This document shows, piece by piece, positions 24,121 to 36,176 of a stretch of DNA of 64,000 bases. Under the pieces are notes generated by a model. It did no database searches and was not told the origin of the DNA. It worked only from the letters and a program-made list of their open reading frames with translations. The translations under genes and the position numbers were made by a program. The DNA comes from Paramecium sonneborni (lineage: Eukaryota; Ciliophora; Oligohymenophorea; Peniculida; Parameciidae), in the NCBI GenBank assembly GCA_905182985.1, contig CAJJDN010000013.1:49441-113440 (forward strand), written 5' to 3'. Position 1 is the first letter of the stretch, and each line of letters begins with the position of its first letter.

Positions 24121-25314
24121 ATGTTATTCTGTAAAGAAGTTCTTCACGAGAAGAAACCACTCATTGCAATTTGCTTAAATAAGGATTGTTAACAATCTTC
24201 AAGTTTGTGTATTAGTTGTTTTCCAATTCACTAAAATCATAATGACGATTTATAGACAATAGAAAATGTAAGAAAAAAATTGGAAGACAAAATTTAACAG
24301 ATGAAACAGAATTTTTAATTTTGTGAAGATCTAATTCAATTAATTAATTAAATCAAAATGGAGATTACTCGAACTATTCAGAATATTTATTTTGCTTAAA
24401 AACTTTCTAATCATGAAGAGATTAATAAGGTTAAAGAATTATTAATTAATACTACAATGAAATAAGATAATTCTATCTTTAAAAAAACAGAAATAGAACT
24501 AAAGAAAGTTAAAGAAATTTTAATTGATTTAAAATTTTCTATTGAATTTTCACAAAATAATCTTACTGATGGATAATAGTAAGAATTTTAAGAATGCTTA
24601 AAATCAGCAAATTAAATTTATGTATAAGGAAAATATTAACAAGCAAGAGAACTTTTTAGCTATTGTTTAAAACTTGATCCATATAGTATCAATTGTAAAT
24701 GGAGAATAGGTAATTATTGTGATGAATTAGGTATGTGCTTAAAAATGTAAGGTATCTATGATTAAGCAATTGCAATTTTCGATTAAATTAATTAAGAACA
24801 CCCAAACTATGTGGAATCAATCTGTCATAAAGCAGATTCTTTAAGACTTTAAGGCAAATATGATGAAGCTTTGAATTACTTTGATAAAACACTTAAATTA
24901 GATGAAAAAAATTTTGTAGGTTTGAGTTATAAAGGAGAAACTTTAAGAAAGATGTAGAAATTTGAAGAATCTTTGATATTTTTTGATAAGGCTTTGATGA
25001 TCAATCCGAAGAGTGCTGTAACATTATTTGGGAAAGGTATTCTTTTAATTTTAAAATAATAGGGGATTCATTAAGATGTTTAAAAAGATATGATGAAGCT
25101 ATGATAGCACTTAATCAAGGATAGTAAATTGATCCAAATAATGCATTAATTCTATATTCAAAAGGTAATTTAGACGAAAATTAATTTTTTAGGATATACA
25201 TTGAAAGCAAAAGGAAAAAATTAAGAAGCATTAGAATGCTTTTAGAAATGTATAACAATAAATCCTTAATATTCAAATTCTTTAGAAAAAGAGATTGCAT
25301 CTTTAAGGAAGTGA
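24121..25314 (+). CDS. TPR-repeat protein with N-terminal Cys/His segment, 379 aa
   Basis: TPR proteins are protein-binding scaffolds. The N-terminus has a Cys/His pattern (FCKEVLHEKKPLIAIC..C, CISCFPIHQNH) resembling a B-box-like zinc site. A coiled-coil region follows, then tandem TPRs: GKYQQARELFSYCLKLDP, GKYDEALNYFDKTLKLDE, KFEESLIFFDKALMINP, RYDEAMIALNQGQQIDP and QEALECFQKCITINP. Two introns split the repeat region, 25037-25062 (26 nt) and 25165-25192 (28 nt), both ending TAG. Coding length is 1,140 nt. It converges with nothing and ends 27 bp before the mannosidase ATG. Confidence 0.82.
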
Positions 25315-25341
25315 TTTAAAAAAAAATTAATTTAATATTTA

Positions 25342-28111
25342 ATGTATATTTTGGTTTGCTTATTGTTATTATAATAAGTAGAACCAAATGCGATATTCTT
25401 TCTACCTCATTCACATGATGATGTTGGTTGGTTAGACACAGTATGGAATATTTATGAATTTGGACCAGGAGTGAAAAACATAATATCATCATATTCAGAA
25501 GCCTTATTGAAAGATTCAGAGAGAAAATTTGTATAAGTAGAAACTATATATTTTAAAAAATGGTATGAAGAATAAGATATTGATACAAAACAAAAGATTA
25601 AATAATTAATTTTAAATAGACAATTAGAGTTTGCAGCAGGAGGATGGTCAATGAATGATGAAGCAACTACATATTATGAGGATATTATTGATTCATTCAC
25701 TGGAGGTCATACTTACTTATATGAATAATTTAGAGTTACACCAAGAGTTGGTTGGTAAATTGATCCATTTGGACATTCTTCTACATTTGCTTATATATCT
25801 TATATGATGGGGATGGATGGATAATATTTTGCAAGAATTGATTAATTAGATAAATCTGAGAGACTTAAAAATAAAAATTTAGAATTTATATGGAATCCTA
25901 AACCTGGAATTGAATTCTTCTGTCATATCAACTATAGACATTATTCAAGTCCTCCAGGATTTGATTTTGATCCTTTGAGATCATCTCCTGAAATATAAGA
26001 TTATTAAACAACTTAAAAAGCAAACTAATTATTAGAATATTTTGGATAGTAGTCTACTTATTATTAAGGAGATACTATTGTACATACTTTAGGCGATGAT
26101 AATGAATGGTCATCTGCTGAAACATATTTCAAAAATATTGAGAAAGTAATTCAAAATATTAACAAAAGAAACAGTACATAAAAAATATAATTTTCTACTC
26201 CTCATTAATATTTAAAAATATTAAACCAATAAATGTTATCTTATTCAGTTAAATATGATGATTTTTTCCCATATTCAGATAATTTCCAATCCTACTGGAC
26301 TGGATATTATACTTCCAGAATAAGTTTTAAAGGATATGTTAGATAATTGAGTAAAGAATTTCAATAAATAAAAACCTTCTTATCTAAATAAATTTCTTAT
26401 GAAAATATTAAAGATGAAGATGAATTATTCTAACTATTAAGTGAACATAATTAAAATATGGGTATTGTATAACATCATGATGCTATTACTGGAACAGCCA
26501 CACAGTTTGTAAATGATGATTATGTTAAATTATTATAATAATCATCAACACTTTTAGAATAATATATGAGAAAGCATGTTTCAATAATAACAGAATAATA
26601 GTTACAATATAAAAATTATGAATTTTATACTTGTTATTACAATAAATCTATATCTGACTGCAAATAATTAGATTTATGGCTTACTTCAAATAAAACTGTT
26701 CTTTTAGCTTTATTAATGAATTCAAATAGGATAGTTAAATTACCTGTTCCTAATCTTCATTATAAAATTTTAGATGAAAATAATATATCTTTAAATTATT
26801 CTTTATTATGTGATAATCATGATTGTGCTTTATATTTTATAATAGATTAAGATAAGATTTAAGAAATATAATTTTATAAAATAATTCCATAAGTAGATAA
26901 ACATCCTCCTATAACTAAAAAAATAGAGATTATTTTAAATGAAGATTCTGATTTATCAACGATTTTAAATAATAATACAAAAACTAATCATACTTTTAAA
27001 TTATCATACTCATACTATAAATCTTCTTCTGATTCTAGATAACCAAGTGGTGCATATATATTTAGACCTGAAGGAAACCTTTATCCTTATGGTAGTATTG
27101 TTCATTCTTCCATTCATTAAGATGATATTGTTACAGAATTAATTATTAAAAGAAGTGATGTAACTACAAAAATAAGAAAATTTAAACATTTGAATAATGA
27201 ATATGAGATTGAAACACATTTGAATTCACTTGAGTTCATTAATAAAACAGGTAGAGAAGTAGTTATGTTAATTGATACAGAAATATAAAATAATAATATA
27301 TTTTATACAGATAGTAATGGTTTAGATCTATAAAAGAGAATTGTAAATTATAGAGAAACTTTTAATTTAGTGAGTTCTGAACCTATTTCATAAAATTATT
27401 ATCCAGTAACTAATATGATATTACTCAATTAAACTAATGGTTAATCAGTTGCTGTTATTAATGATAGATCTTAAGGTGGTACTAGTTTAAAACAAGGATA
27501 AATTGAATTAATGATTCATAGAAGAATAGGAACTGATGATAGAAGAGGTGTTGGAGAAGCTTTAAAAGAAGATATAGATGATCCTTAATGTTATAAAACT
27601 AACAAGTGTTCAACTAAAAAAGGTATCTCTTAAACTTTATTACATCATCTTACATTCTTTGATAGCAATCATAATCCAAATTAAGCTAGAAAAGTTTAAT
27701 TAAGACAAGATATGATTGCACTCAAATATTTTGCAGAAGATTTTTCATCTACCTTCAATTTTTCAAAAAATAAAGTCATCGCTTAAAGTTATCTTGATGA
27801 AATAGTAGTATTTGATGAAGAATCTATATCAAAAATAAGAATCGAACCATAATTATAATATTTTATTGTTAGGATACATAATCTATAAGAAGTTGGTATT
27901 ATTGATTTTAATCTACCTAAAAGTGTTTAATATTTTTCAACTACTATGAATGGTCTTATGACAATTGAAGAATGGCAATCATCTAAATTATGTATTAAAT
28001 CAATCTATTATCATAGAATGGCAAACCAAGAATATTACTAAAACTTAATTTATATCAAACGAATTTTAAGTTCAACCCTTATTCATATCAACATTTATTA
28101 TTATTAGGTGA
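25342..28111 (+). CDS. lysosomal-type alpha-mannosidase (GH38)
   Basis: GH38 mannosidases trim alpha-linked mannose from glycoproteins in the lysosome. The 914-aa product starts with a short signal peptide (MYILVCLLLLQQVEP). It has the zinc-site motif PHSHDDVGWLDTVW near residue 20, the nucleophile region RVGWQIDPFGHS near 138 and QHHDAITGTA near 376. All three are canonical for the family. The C-terminal beta domains follow, with several NxT/NxS sites. One intron (27992-28016, 25 nt, ends TAG) restores the typical C-terminal VQPLFISTFII in place of a wandering AT-rich frame. Length matches lysosomal members (about 900-1,000 aa). Confidence 0.93.
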
Positions 28112-28601
28112 AATATTATAAATAAATTATCCCTTATATGATTTTTTAATTTAATAGTTTTATAAATTTAAAATAATCTTATATACATATTTATCTTTCC
28201 TTTAAATCTCCCTTGTCTTATAATATCCCGTTTCTTTTCTTTTTTATTTTTTCTTAATTTAACTAAATTTCCTCAAGAAAATATGCCTGTTTATTATAAA
28301 ATACATTTTTATTCTAATGATCTTTCATATTGTTTATATACTTTTATTTTTAAAAATAAAATAATTTAAAAAAATCAAGAAATTTTCTCCTTATTGAATT
28401 TACTTTAAAAAATTATTCTCTATTTAATTCAAAAATTTTGATGGGTCACCGCATTTTTAAGTTCATTTTACATAATATAATATTTTATTATATATATTTG
28501 TTAATCTAAGTATCAATATGAAAATTTCAATTTTACTGAAAGCTTCAGTATCGTTTTATATAGTATTTTTAAGTTATTTTAAAAAAAATTTTTTTTGACC
28601 A
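28112..28601. other. intergenic AT-rich DNA
   Basis: 3' flank of the mannosidase gene. Homopolymer-rich with no credible frame. Confidence 0.5.
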
Positions 28602-30848
28602 TATTGGATTAAATATTTTTAGATAAATTAGGAAAAAAGAAATTACTTATTTTTATTATCCTGTGTTAAATCTTATTTCTTCTACTTCTAATACTTTTAA
28701 ACTGAAAATTTAAGCTTAACCATATTTATTCATAAGTTTTATAATTATTAATTAATATTCCTAATGACAAATAATTCTGATTGTTGTATTAATTCTATTC
28801 AAGATAAATATACAATGTTATATATATATTTTTTGGACAATAATATATAAAAAGTTCTATAATTGGATAGCCATTTATCATTGGTTTAACAAAAGAATCA
28901 AAAGTAGAAATGATTATTTTAAAAGATTTTTGTTAAAATAAATTAATGAAATATTGGGTCTAATTTAATAGCTTTATCATAATGGCATAGTTTTTGATAA
29001 TACATTTAGATCAATATATTGAATTAAAAAATGATAGTAATAAATTTTTTAAATCACAATTGAATTTTTATTAAAGTATTAATAATATGAGAAGATAAGT
29101 AATAGTGGTACTTAAGATTTTATATTGATATAAATATAATATGATATACATTAGATAAATGTCAACCCGACCCATAAATGATTTTTGAAAGATCTAAATT
29201 AGGATTATTTTGTAATTATGTAAAAAGATCTTGGTTCAAGAATTCTTAGAACTTAGAAATAAAAGAGAAATAAATACTTATTTGAATTAATCAGCTGGAA
29301 TAGCTTATTTTCTGATATTTTCATAGAACTTTTCGACTTTAATAGCTAATTTAAGATCATTAAATTGAGCAGGATAGTCAAAAGGATCAGCAATTTTTTA
29401 AGCTAAGAAAAATGATTAGTAATGGAATACATATTATTGGATGTGTTTTAGATAGAGATTCTTTCCATAATTTGACTATTGGACTTATTTTGGAAGGACA
29501 ATATGTTTTAGCAAAGAAAGCAGCTTCAGGCAATCTATTACTTTTAATAAGAACATCAAGACATTTGTCTAAATTAGCACATAAAAAATATGCAGAGAAA
29601 GCTATATTCATTTTAGTTTATTAAAAAGCTTTATCAGCTAATTGTAATAGTTGACTTTTTAATCCTAAAGACGAATAAATTAATAAGAGTCCTCCAAAAT
29701 CATCAGCTAATTCTAAAGCTTAAANTATTGGATTAAATATTTTTAGATAAATTAGGAAAAAAGAAATTACTTATTTTTATTATCCTGTGTTAAATCTTAT
29801 TTCTTCTACTTCTAATACTTTTAAACTGAAAATTTAAGCTTAACCATATTTATTCATAAGTTTTATAATTATTAATTAATATTCCTAATGACAAATAATT
29901 CTGATTGTTGTATTAATTCTATTCAAGATAAATATACAATGTTATATATATATTTTTTGGACAATAATATATAAAAAGTTCTATAATTGGATAGCCATTT
30001 ATCATTGGTTTAACAAAAGAATCAAAAGTAGAAATGATTATTTTAAAAGATTTTTGTTAAAATAAATTAATGAAATATTGGGTCTAATTTAATAGCTTTA
30101 TCATAATGGCATAGTTTTTGATAATACATTTAGATCAATATATTGAATTAAAAAATGATAGTAATAAATTTTTTAAATCACAATTGAATTTTTATTAAAG
30201 TATTAATAATATGAGAAGATAAGTAATAGTGGTACTTAAGATTTTATATTGATATAAATATAATATGATATACATTAGATAAATGTCAACCCGACCCATA
30301 AATGATTTTTGAAAGATCTAAATTAGGATTATTTTGTAATTATGTAAAAAGATCTTGGTTCAAGAATTCTTAGAACTTAGAAATAAAAGAGAAATAAATA
30401 CTTATTTGAATTAATCAGCTGGAATAGCTTATTTTCTGATATTTTCATAGAACTTTTCGACTTTAATAGCTAATTTAAGATCATTAAATTGAGCAGGATA
30501 GTCAAAAGGATCAGCAATTTTTTAAGCTAAGAAAAATGATTAGTAATGGAATACATATTATTGGATGTGTTTTAGATAGAGATTCTTTCCATAATTTGAC
30601 TATTGGACTTATTTTGGAAGGACAATATGTTTTAGCAAAGAAAGCAGCTTCAGGCAATCTATTACTTTTAATAAGAACATCAAGACATTTGTCTAAATTA
30701 GCACATAAAAAATATGCAGAGAAAGCTATATTCATTTTAGTTTATTAAAAAGCTTTATCAGCTAATTGTAATAGTTGACTTTTTAATCCTAAAGACGAAT
30801 AAATTAATAAGAGTCCTCCAAAATCATCAGCTAATTCTAAAGCTTAAA
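28602..30848. repeat. 1,123-bp direct repeat around a single N (assembly overlap)
   Basis: Bases 28602-29724 recur at 29726-30848 with an offset of 1,124. The copies abut the lone N at 29725. The left copy holds only a truncated 3' end of the beta'-COP gene plus its downstream flank, and the right copy completes that gene. This is most simply an unmerged contig overlap. Confidence 0.9.
29162..29724 (-). other. duplicate 3' fragment of beta'-COP (assembly artefact)
   Basis: The last part of the beta'-COP coding sequence, cut at the N. It is identical to 30286-30848 as far as I compared it and should not be counted as a gene or pseudogene. Confidence 0.85.
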
Positions 30849-32963
30849 CAGCTATTTTAATTCTCCCTTACTATAAAGCAAGATCACCAACTTGTCTTAA
30901 TTTAAGTTAATCTTAAGATTATTAAGCTATTTGAAAAGCATCATCTACAATAGTAAGTTAAAGAGCAAGATCAAATTTATGATCTTAATCTTAAACTAAT
31001 TTATAAGCCCATTCTTTAAGATTGAGAGTATCAAGAAATTTAGATAATTTATCATAATACTAGAGTGGTATTGTTTATAAGATTTCTTCTGCTTTTTGAT
31101 ATTGTTTTTTTAGAATTTAAGTTTGAAATTCAACAACATTACTATTAACTTCATAACTAATGATAGTGTAATTTTTATCAATAAGATAGAGTTTATTCTA
31201 TTATTAGATATATCCTATTATATAATACTTTTTATCTTGATCAACAATGAAAATTTTACCATTAACAGAATATGCAATTTTTCCATTGAGTGTAGTATAA
31301 TAAAAAACATCTTAGATGAAATAACCAGAATTTATTGATTCAGTAATATCACATAAAGGTTAAAAGGCATCTTCAAATCCATCAGGCTCTTCATCTTATT
31401 ATAAAAAGATTGGTAATTATTCTGGATCATATTATAAAAAATAAATTTCTTCATTAGTAGCCAAAGCTGCTATTGTATTAGTATCATTCCAAATAACTTT
31501 TTTAGGTGAAACATCTATTCTCCTGATAACTTTGGCTGTTTCCCAATCATAAAATATAATAAATTCTGAACTTTTAGCCCCAAACACAGGTCCAGCAAAT
31601 AATTATTCAACCATATAGTCTGTTTTCATTTCATAACTTAATGTATTATTTTTGAATATTTTAATTGAATACATTTCTCTGACAGCATAATCACCATTTT
31701 ATGACCAGATTAAATCTGTACCAGATCCAAAACCTGAATTTTTAAAGTTTTATGATCTATATATAGTATATTCAGAATCACTAAAGATTGCGAACATATG
31801 ACCATTTGGACTATGTCTCACTCCACAAGGATATATATCACTTATTCCCAATTCTTTAGAATTTGTTTATACTATTTATCCATCATTAGATGTATTATTA
31901 ACAGCTTTAAGATTAATAGTAAAGAATTCAAAATTTTTACCATAAACAACTTTTCCTTATTACATAGATACAATAGGTTCATCTTAACCAATTTTAACAA
32001 CAACAGTTCCTTCATCAAATCCAAATGCTAAAGTATTATCTTTTCCAATGTCTAAACTCCATACTCTTTCCATATTGTAATTAAGGGAAGTTTCTAATTT
32101 GTAAGTATTTGAATGCCAGAATCGAATGACTCCGTCTTCAGCAGCTAGAGAATTATGCTAATTTGTGTATACTTGATATAATTAATGGTAAATCAGGATG
32201 GAATCTAGCTGATGATATATTCTGTTAATGTGCTTCTAATGTATGTATACATTATTTAGTTTAATAATCCCATATTTTAATAGATCTATCATCACCTCCT
32301 GATATTAAATAAGGTTTATCTCCATGATGGAAATCTACACAGTTAACTCCTCCTTCATGACCACTTAATGTAAAATTAGGTTTGCTATTTTGAATTGTCC
32401 ATACCTTAACTGTATTATCCATACTTGCACTTGCAAATGTATTAGGATCTCTTGGATTGAATGCAACCATCATTACATAATTAACATGATCCTCAAATGT
32501 TCTTATTAATGCAAAATTATTATCCATATCCCATAATTTTATAGTTGTATCATCTGAACTAGTTATCAAATATGGTTAAGATGGATGCACTATTACACAT
32601 CTTATATAGTCTGTATGTGCATCAAATGCCTATTTATTAACTTCATTATATACTTTTATCTTTTCATTTGTATTATAATTGAATACTCTCAATTACAGAT
32701 CATCACTAACTGCTACTACCCATTATTTCTTTGTTATAAACTTTGCACATCTTACAGGCTACTATTTCTAATTCACCTCTATTTATTTCACAATTGTCTA
32801 AATTATCTATTACTATATCTACCTAATTGCCATAATCTTAAATTGTTATAACACCACTATATAATCCTGATAAAACCCATCCATATTCTGGATGCAATTC
32901 TACACTCTTTACTCTTTCTGAACGAGCTACATGCTTCTTCTTTATTTCGAACTTCAAAGACAT
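30286..32963 (-). CDS. COPB2: coatomer subunit beta' (beta'-COP)
   Basis: Part of the COPI coat that carries cargo from Golgi to ER. The 856-aa product begins MSLKFEIKKKHVARSERVK, very close to the start of beta'-COP in other eukaryotes. WD40 blades follow: ITSSDDTTIKLWDMD, SASMDNTVKVWTIQN, ISGGDDRSIKIWDY. The alpha-solenoid near the C-terminus contains FSAYFLCANLDKCLDVLI then NRLPEAAFFAKTYCPS, a hallmark. Introns: 32798-32822, 32145-32172, 30527-30554 and 30376-30401 (25, 28, 28 and 26 nt); the last ends AAG. With all removed the length is 857 codons. If the last is not spliced, translation would stop at 30360. Length is close to the usual 900 aa. Confidence 0.93.
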
Positions 32964-33097
32964 TTAATATACGTGTAAATTATTTATTTTAATATTTATT
33001 TATTTTTTTCCTTTTTTCTCAAACAAAAATTATCATGTACTTATAATTATTTATTTTCATTCTCAATTTTACCTTAATCATATCTAATCATAATTAA

Positions 33098-33915
33098 TCA
33101 ATATATTAAGCATTTTAATGAACCACTTTATTATCTCTAACTTTCTATTGGCAATGACTATCTGATTACAGAATCATTCAATCTATTTTTTTACATTCTT
33201 CTATCAGAATCTGCTTTTTAAAGATTGAAAATATTATTTTCTATATATATTTCATCATTATTACTTTTAATTATTGTTATCAAAAAGTCTTTATATCCTA
33301 ATTCTTTTTTTGCACTTCCAAAAAAACACTCTAAATTCAAATCTAATTCATTTATCATTTGTTTCATCTCCTTTTTTTTATCTAATTAATTTATATTCTA
33401 ATTAATCATTTAAATTTTAATTTCATCATCATCTTCTTCTAATGTTTAGCCAATTGATATTGTTTTATTGTAATTTACAAAATCTATATCATCAATCAAA
33501 TCCATTTTATTGATAAGTACATATTTTGTAAACACATTATAATCTTCACATTCTTAATCCCAATATTATATTGCACTTCTTAAATCATCAGTACAAGTTA
33601 CATCAATTACAATGAATGCAAATAAAGAACCTCTAAAAAATGCCTAAATTAACTACAAGGTACCTTTTTCACATCTTAATAAGATTAATTATGATAAGAA
33701 CCACAATCCCAAAAGATTAATGTGTATTATTAATCATTTATTCTATATTCAGCTTTATCTATTTTATAACATGTTGTAGATTTAATTTCAGTATCAAATT
33801 GTTTATTACATAATTAATTGATAATACTTGATTTTCCTACTCCTTCATATCCAAGAACAACAATTTTGATATTTGTGGTATCGATTACTTCATCTGAAAT
33901 TAACAATTAATCCAT
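33098..33915 (-). CDS. divergent Rab/Ras-like small GTPase with C-terminal extension, 262 aa
   Basis: The P-loop reads VVLGYEGVGKSSIINQL. Switch II has FWDCGSYHNQ where most Rabs have WDTAGQE, so the catalytic Gln position is altered. The guanine-specificity motifs are present as INKMDL and FGSAKK. An acidic insert (GQTLEEDDDEIKI) lies between them. The tail is basic and Gln-rich, ending CLIY, which could be read as a CaaX-like prenylation site (inference). One intron, 33644-33672 (29 nt, starts GTG, ends TAG), falls just after switch II. Coding length 789 nt. Probably a Rab-like (RABL/RJL-type) GTPase; exact subfamily not assigned. Confidence 0.8.
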
Positions 33916-33952
33916 AATTTTAATATATATATATATATAAATTATAAAAATT

Positions 33953-34933
33953 TCATTCTAAAAGAGCACAAACAACATCTTTACTATAGATTTTTCTCTT
34001 TTTTACTATAGAATGATCATTCAAATCAGGAGGTAAAGCATATTTAATGAATCTCTTTTAATATTCTTCCTCTATGCATTCTTTAAATATGTGTTAATAA
34101 AAGAACTCTAAAGGTATTAATAAATATTTAATACTTTTTGAAATAGCTTCAGTCAATAACATTAATTTTTCATAATATTTAATATCCCAAACTTTTTTAT
34201 GCGATTCACTAAATTCCTATGAAACTTATTTCCATTTTTCTGGAATATCAAGTTTTTTAACCAAAGATTTTAATTAATGATTTTAATTGGTTTCTTCTTT
34301 CTTTTTTTGTTATTATTTGAACAATTGTTTATTTACATTTATTTCTTGTTTAGTTTTTTAATCTACAGTCTCTTAAACTTTAGCCAATTTAATTGAATCA
34401 ATATCTATTGGTTAAGGTTTTTCAACTTTAGCTCTTTTTTTAGTTGGTTTTTCTTAAGGAGATTATCTATAAGAAATATCTTGAATTCTTTAAATGATGT
34501 CTAAATTTGAGAAAGTAACATCGTTTTTTTAAAATTTTGAATTTTATGAAATTATGGAGTGAATTTAATGAGGTTGAAGTGCTGGATGAGGTGTTTATTT
34601 TTTTATGAAAGCTTTTTTAATTAGTAAAGTTGGGATTGGATGTTGGTATTATAGTAAATTAATAGAAATAGTAGTTTATTCATCATTGACTTTTTGAATA
34701 ATACAATTAAGTAATTCAACAGCATTCGTTTCAAAGTTGAATTGATATTCAAATTGATAGGATTGAATAATGAGGATTGATTGTGATTTATATTCAATGT
34801 CAATGAAATATTTGAATTCTTTTGTATCTTAGTAGATATTATCGGAAACATTGAGTAATTAAAACTCAGTGAATGGATTTTTGGATCCAAGAAGTTCATT
34901 ATGTAGATGTGACTAGAGTAGAGAGTAAATCAT
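33953..34933 (-). CDS. unknown protein, 326 aa
   Basis: An uninterrupted frame of 327 codons starting MIYSLLQSHLHNELLG. The N-terminal half is mixed alpha/beta (FKYFIDIEYKSQSILII, VELLNCIIQKVNDEQ). The middle is a basic Lys/Gln linker (EKPTKKRAKVEKPQP), and the C-terminal 110 residues are helical (YEKLMLLTEAISKSIKYLL). I do not recognise the family. Only 37 bp separate its stop from the GTPase ATG. A 92-codon frame inside it on the same strand (34621-34899) is a shadow. Confidence 0.65.
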
Positions 34934-34992
34934 AACTCAAATTTTTTTAAATTTAATTGATTGGCGCTGGTAATATTAAAATATAATTAAAT

Positions 34993-35930
34993 ATGGGATC
35001 CATATGCTTAAAAGAACGGCTATAAGTAGAAGAAAAATCTAATTCAATAGACAAAAGAGATGAAAAGGAGGAAGATGAAGATGAAGAAATGTATTCTTAG
35101 TTTCCTTAATAAGATTAAGAAAGCTAAAAGATCTCATTAAGTTAATTCATAATGTTAAGAGTATTAAGAGAATATAATAAAAGATAAAATAAGAGTTATT
35201 ACTTTATTTAATTTAAGAATTAGGAAAAGGCAACTTATGGAAAAGTAATTTTAGTTTAACATACTGTTTCTCTAAAATTATATAAATGCAATCAAAATGT
35301 TAATAAAGAGGGCAGTGAAAAAAATTCACAGAAAAAAACATATTTAAATAGAAAGAAAGATTTTAAAAATGATCAATCATAATTTTATTACCTGATTTAG
35401 AGTAAGGCAAAATATATTTGATAATGAAATTTGTATCAGAAGGAGAACTATTCTATCATTTCAAATTAAAAAGTAGAATGACAGAAAGAAAGATGAAGTT
35501 CTATGCAGCAGAAATTTTAGTAGGATGAGATTATTTACATTAAAAAGAAAATTATATATAGAGATTTAAAACCAGAAAATATTTTGTTAGACTCAAATGG
35601 ACATTTAAAATTATATGCTTTTGTTTTATGAAAAATATGTAGCATGGGTGATAAGTTTGTTAAGAGTATTTGTGGAACTTGTGAATATAAGGCTCCAAAA
35701 ATCAACTTTGAAGAAATTTATACAAAATTTTATTATTGGTGGACATTATTATTTGATATGATATTGGTAGACCTCCTTTAATTAGTTAAACAAATAAATA
35801 AAATTTTGAATTGGCTACTGTTAAAGATATTGAAATTCCAAAATATTAATCTGAAGAAGCTATAGATATTTATCAATAAATTTATTGAAGAGAACCATGA
35901 AGATATATTAAATGAATAAAGATATTAATA
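34993..35930 (+). pseudogene. decayed AGC-family protein kinase
   Basis: Kinase motifs are readable but spread over three frames. VKKIHRKKHI and ERKILKMINHNFI lie in one, then LIMKFVSEGELFYHF and MKFYAAEIL in another. [21 protein letters not shown] follows in a third, then SICGTCEYKAP and WWTLLFDMI. Several TGA codons interrupt otherwise good kinase sequence, for example where the helix before YLH should be. The DFG segment is corrupted (LKLYAF), and 'GTCEYKAPK' replaces 'GTPEYLAPE'. No arrangement of 22-29 nt introns repairs it all. The N-terminal 40 codons (MGSICLKERLQ) are intact. Sequence errors cannot be fully excluded, but the substitutions at key positions favour a true pseudogene. Confidence 0.75.
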
Positions 35931-36176
35931 TTTAAAAGAATGAAAAAAAAGAGATTAATCCACTAAATGATAGGAATAATGATGTCAAATTTGTTAATAA
36001 AAATTTAATAACAAAAAAGCACCATAAATGATACATTAATAATCAATGAATTAGGTAGATATTAAGAATTTTGTAATTTAGCATAGACATATTATGTAAA
36101 TGAATTTAATAAATTATTAATTATTGATTGAAAATAATATATTTTTAACATATATTTATAAATACAATAATAAATA

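Noticed and set aside
29412..29624. Plus-strand ORF starting MISNGIHIIGCV
   Set aside because: It is the reverse complement of a conserved beta'-COP segment and is itself duplicated by the assembly overlap.
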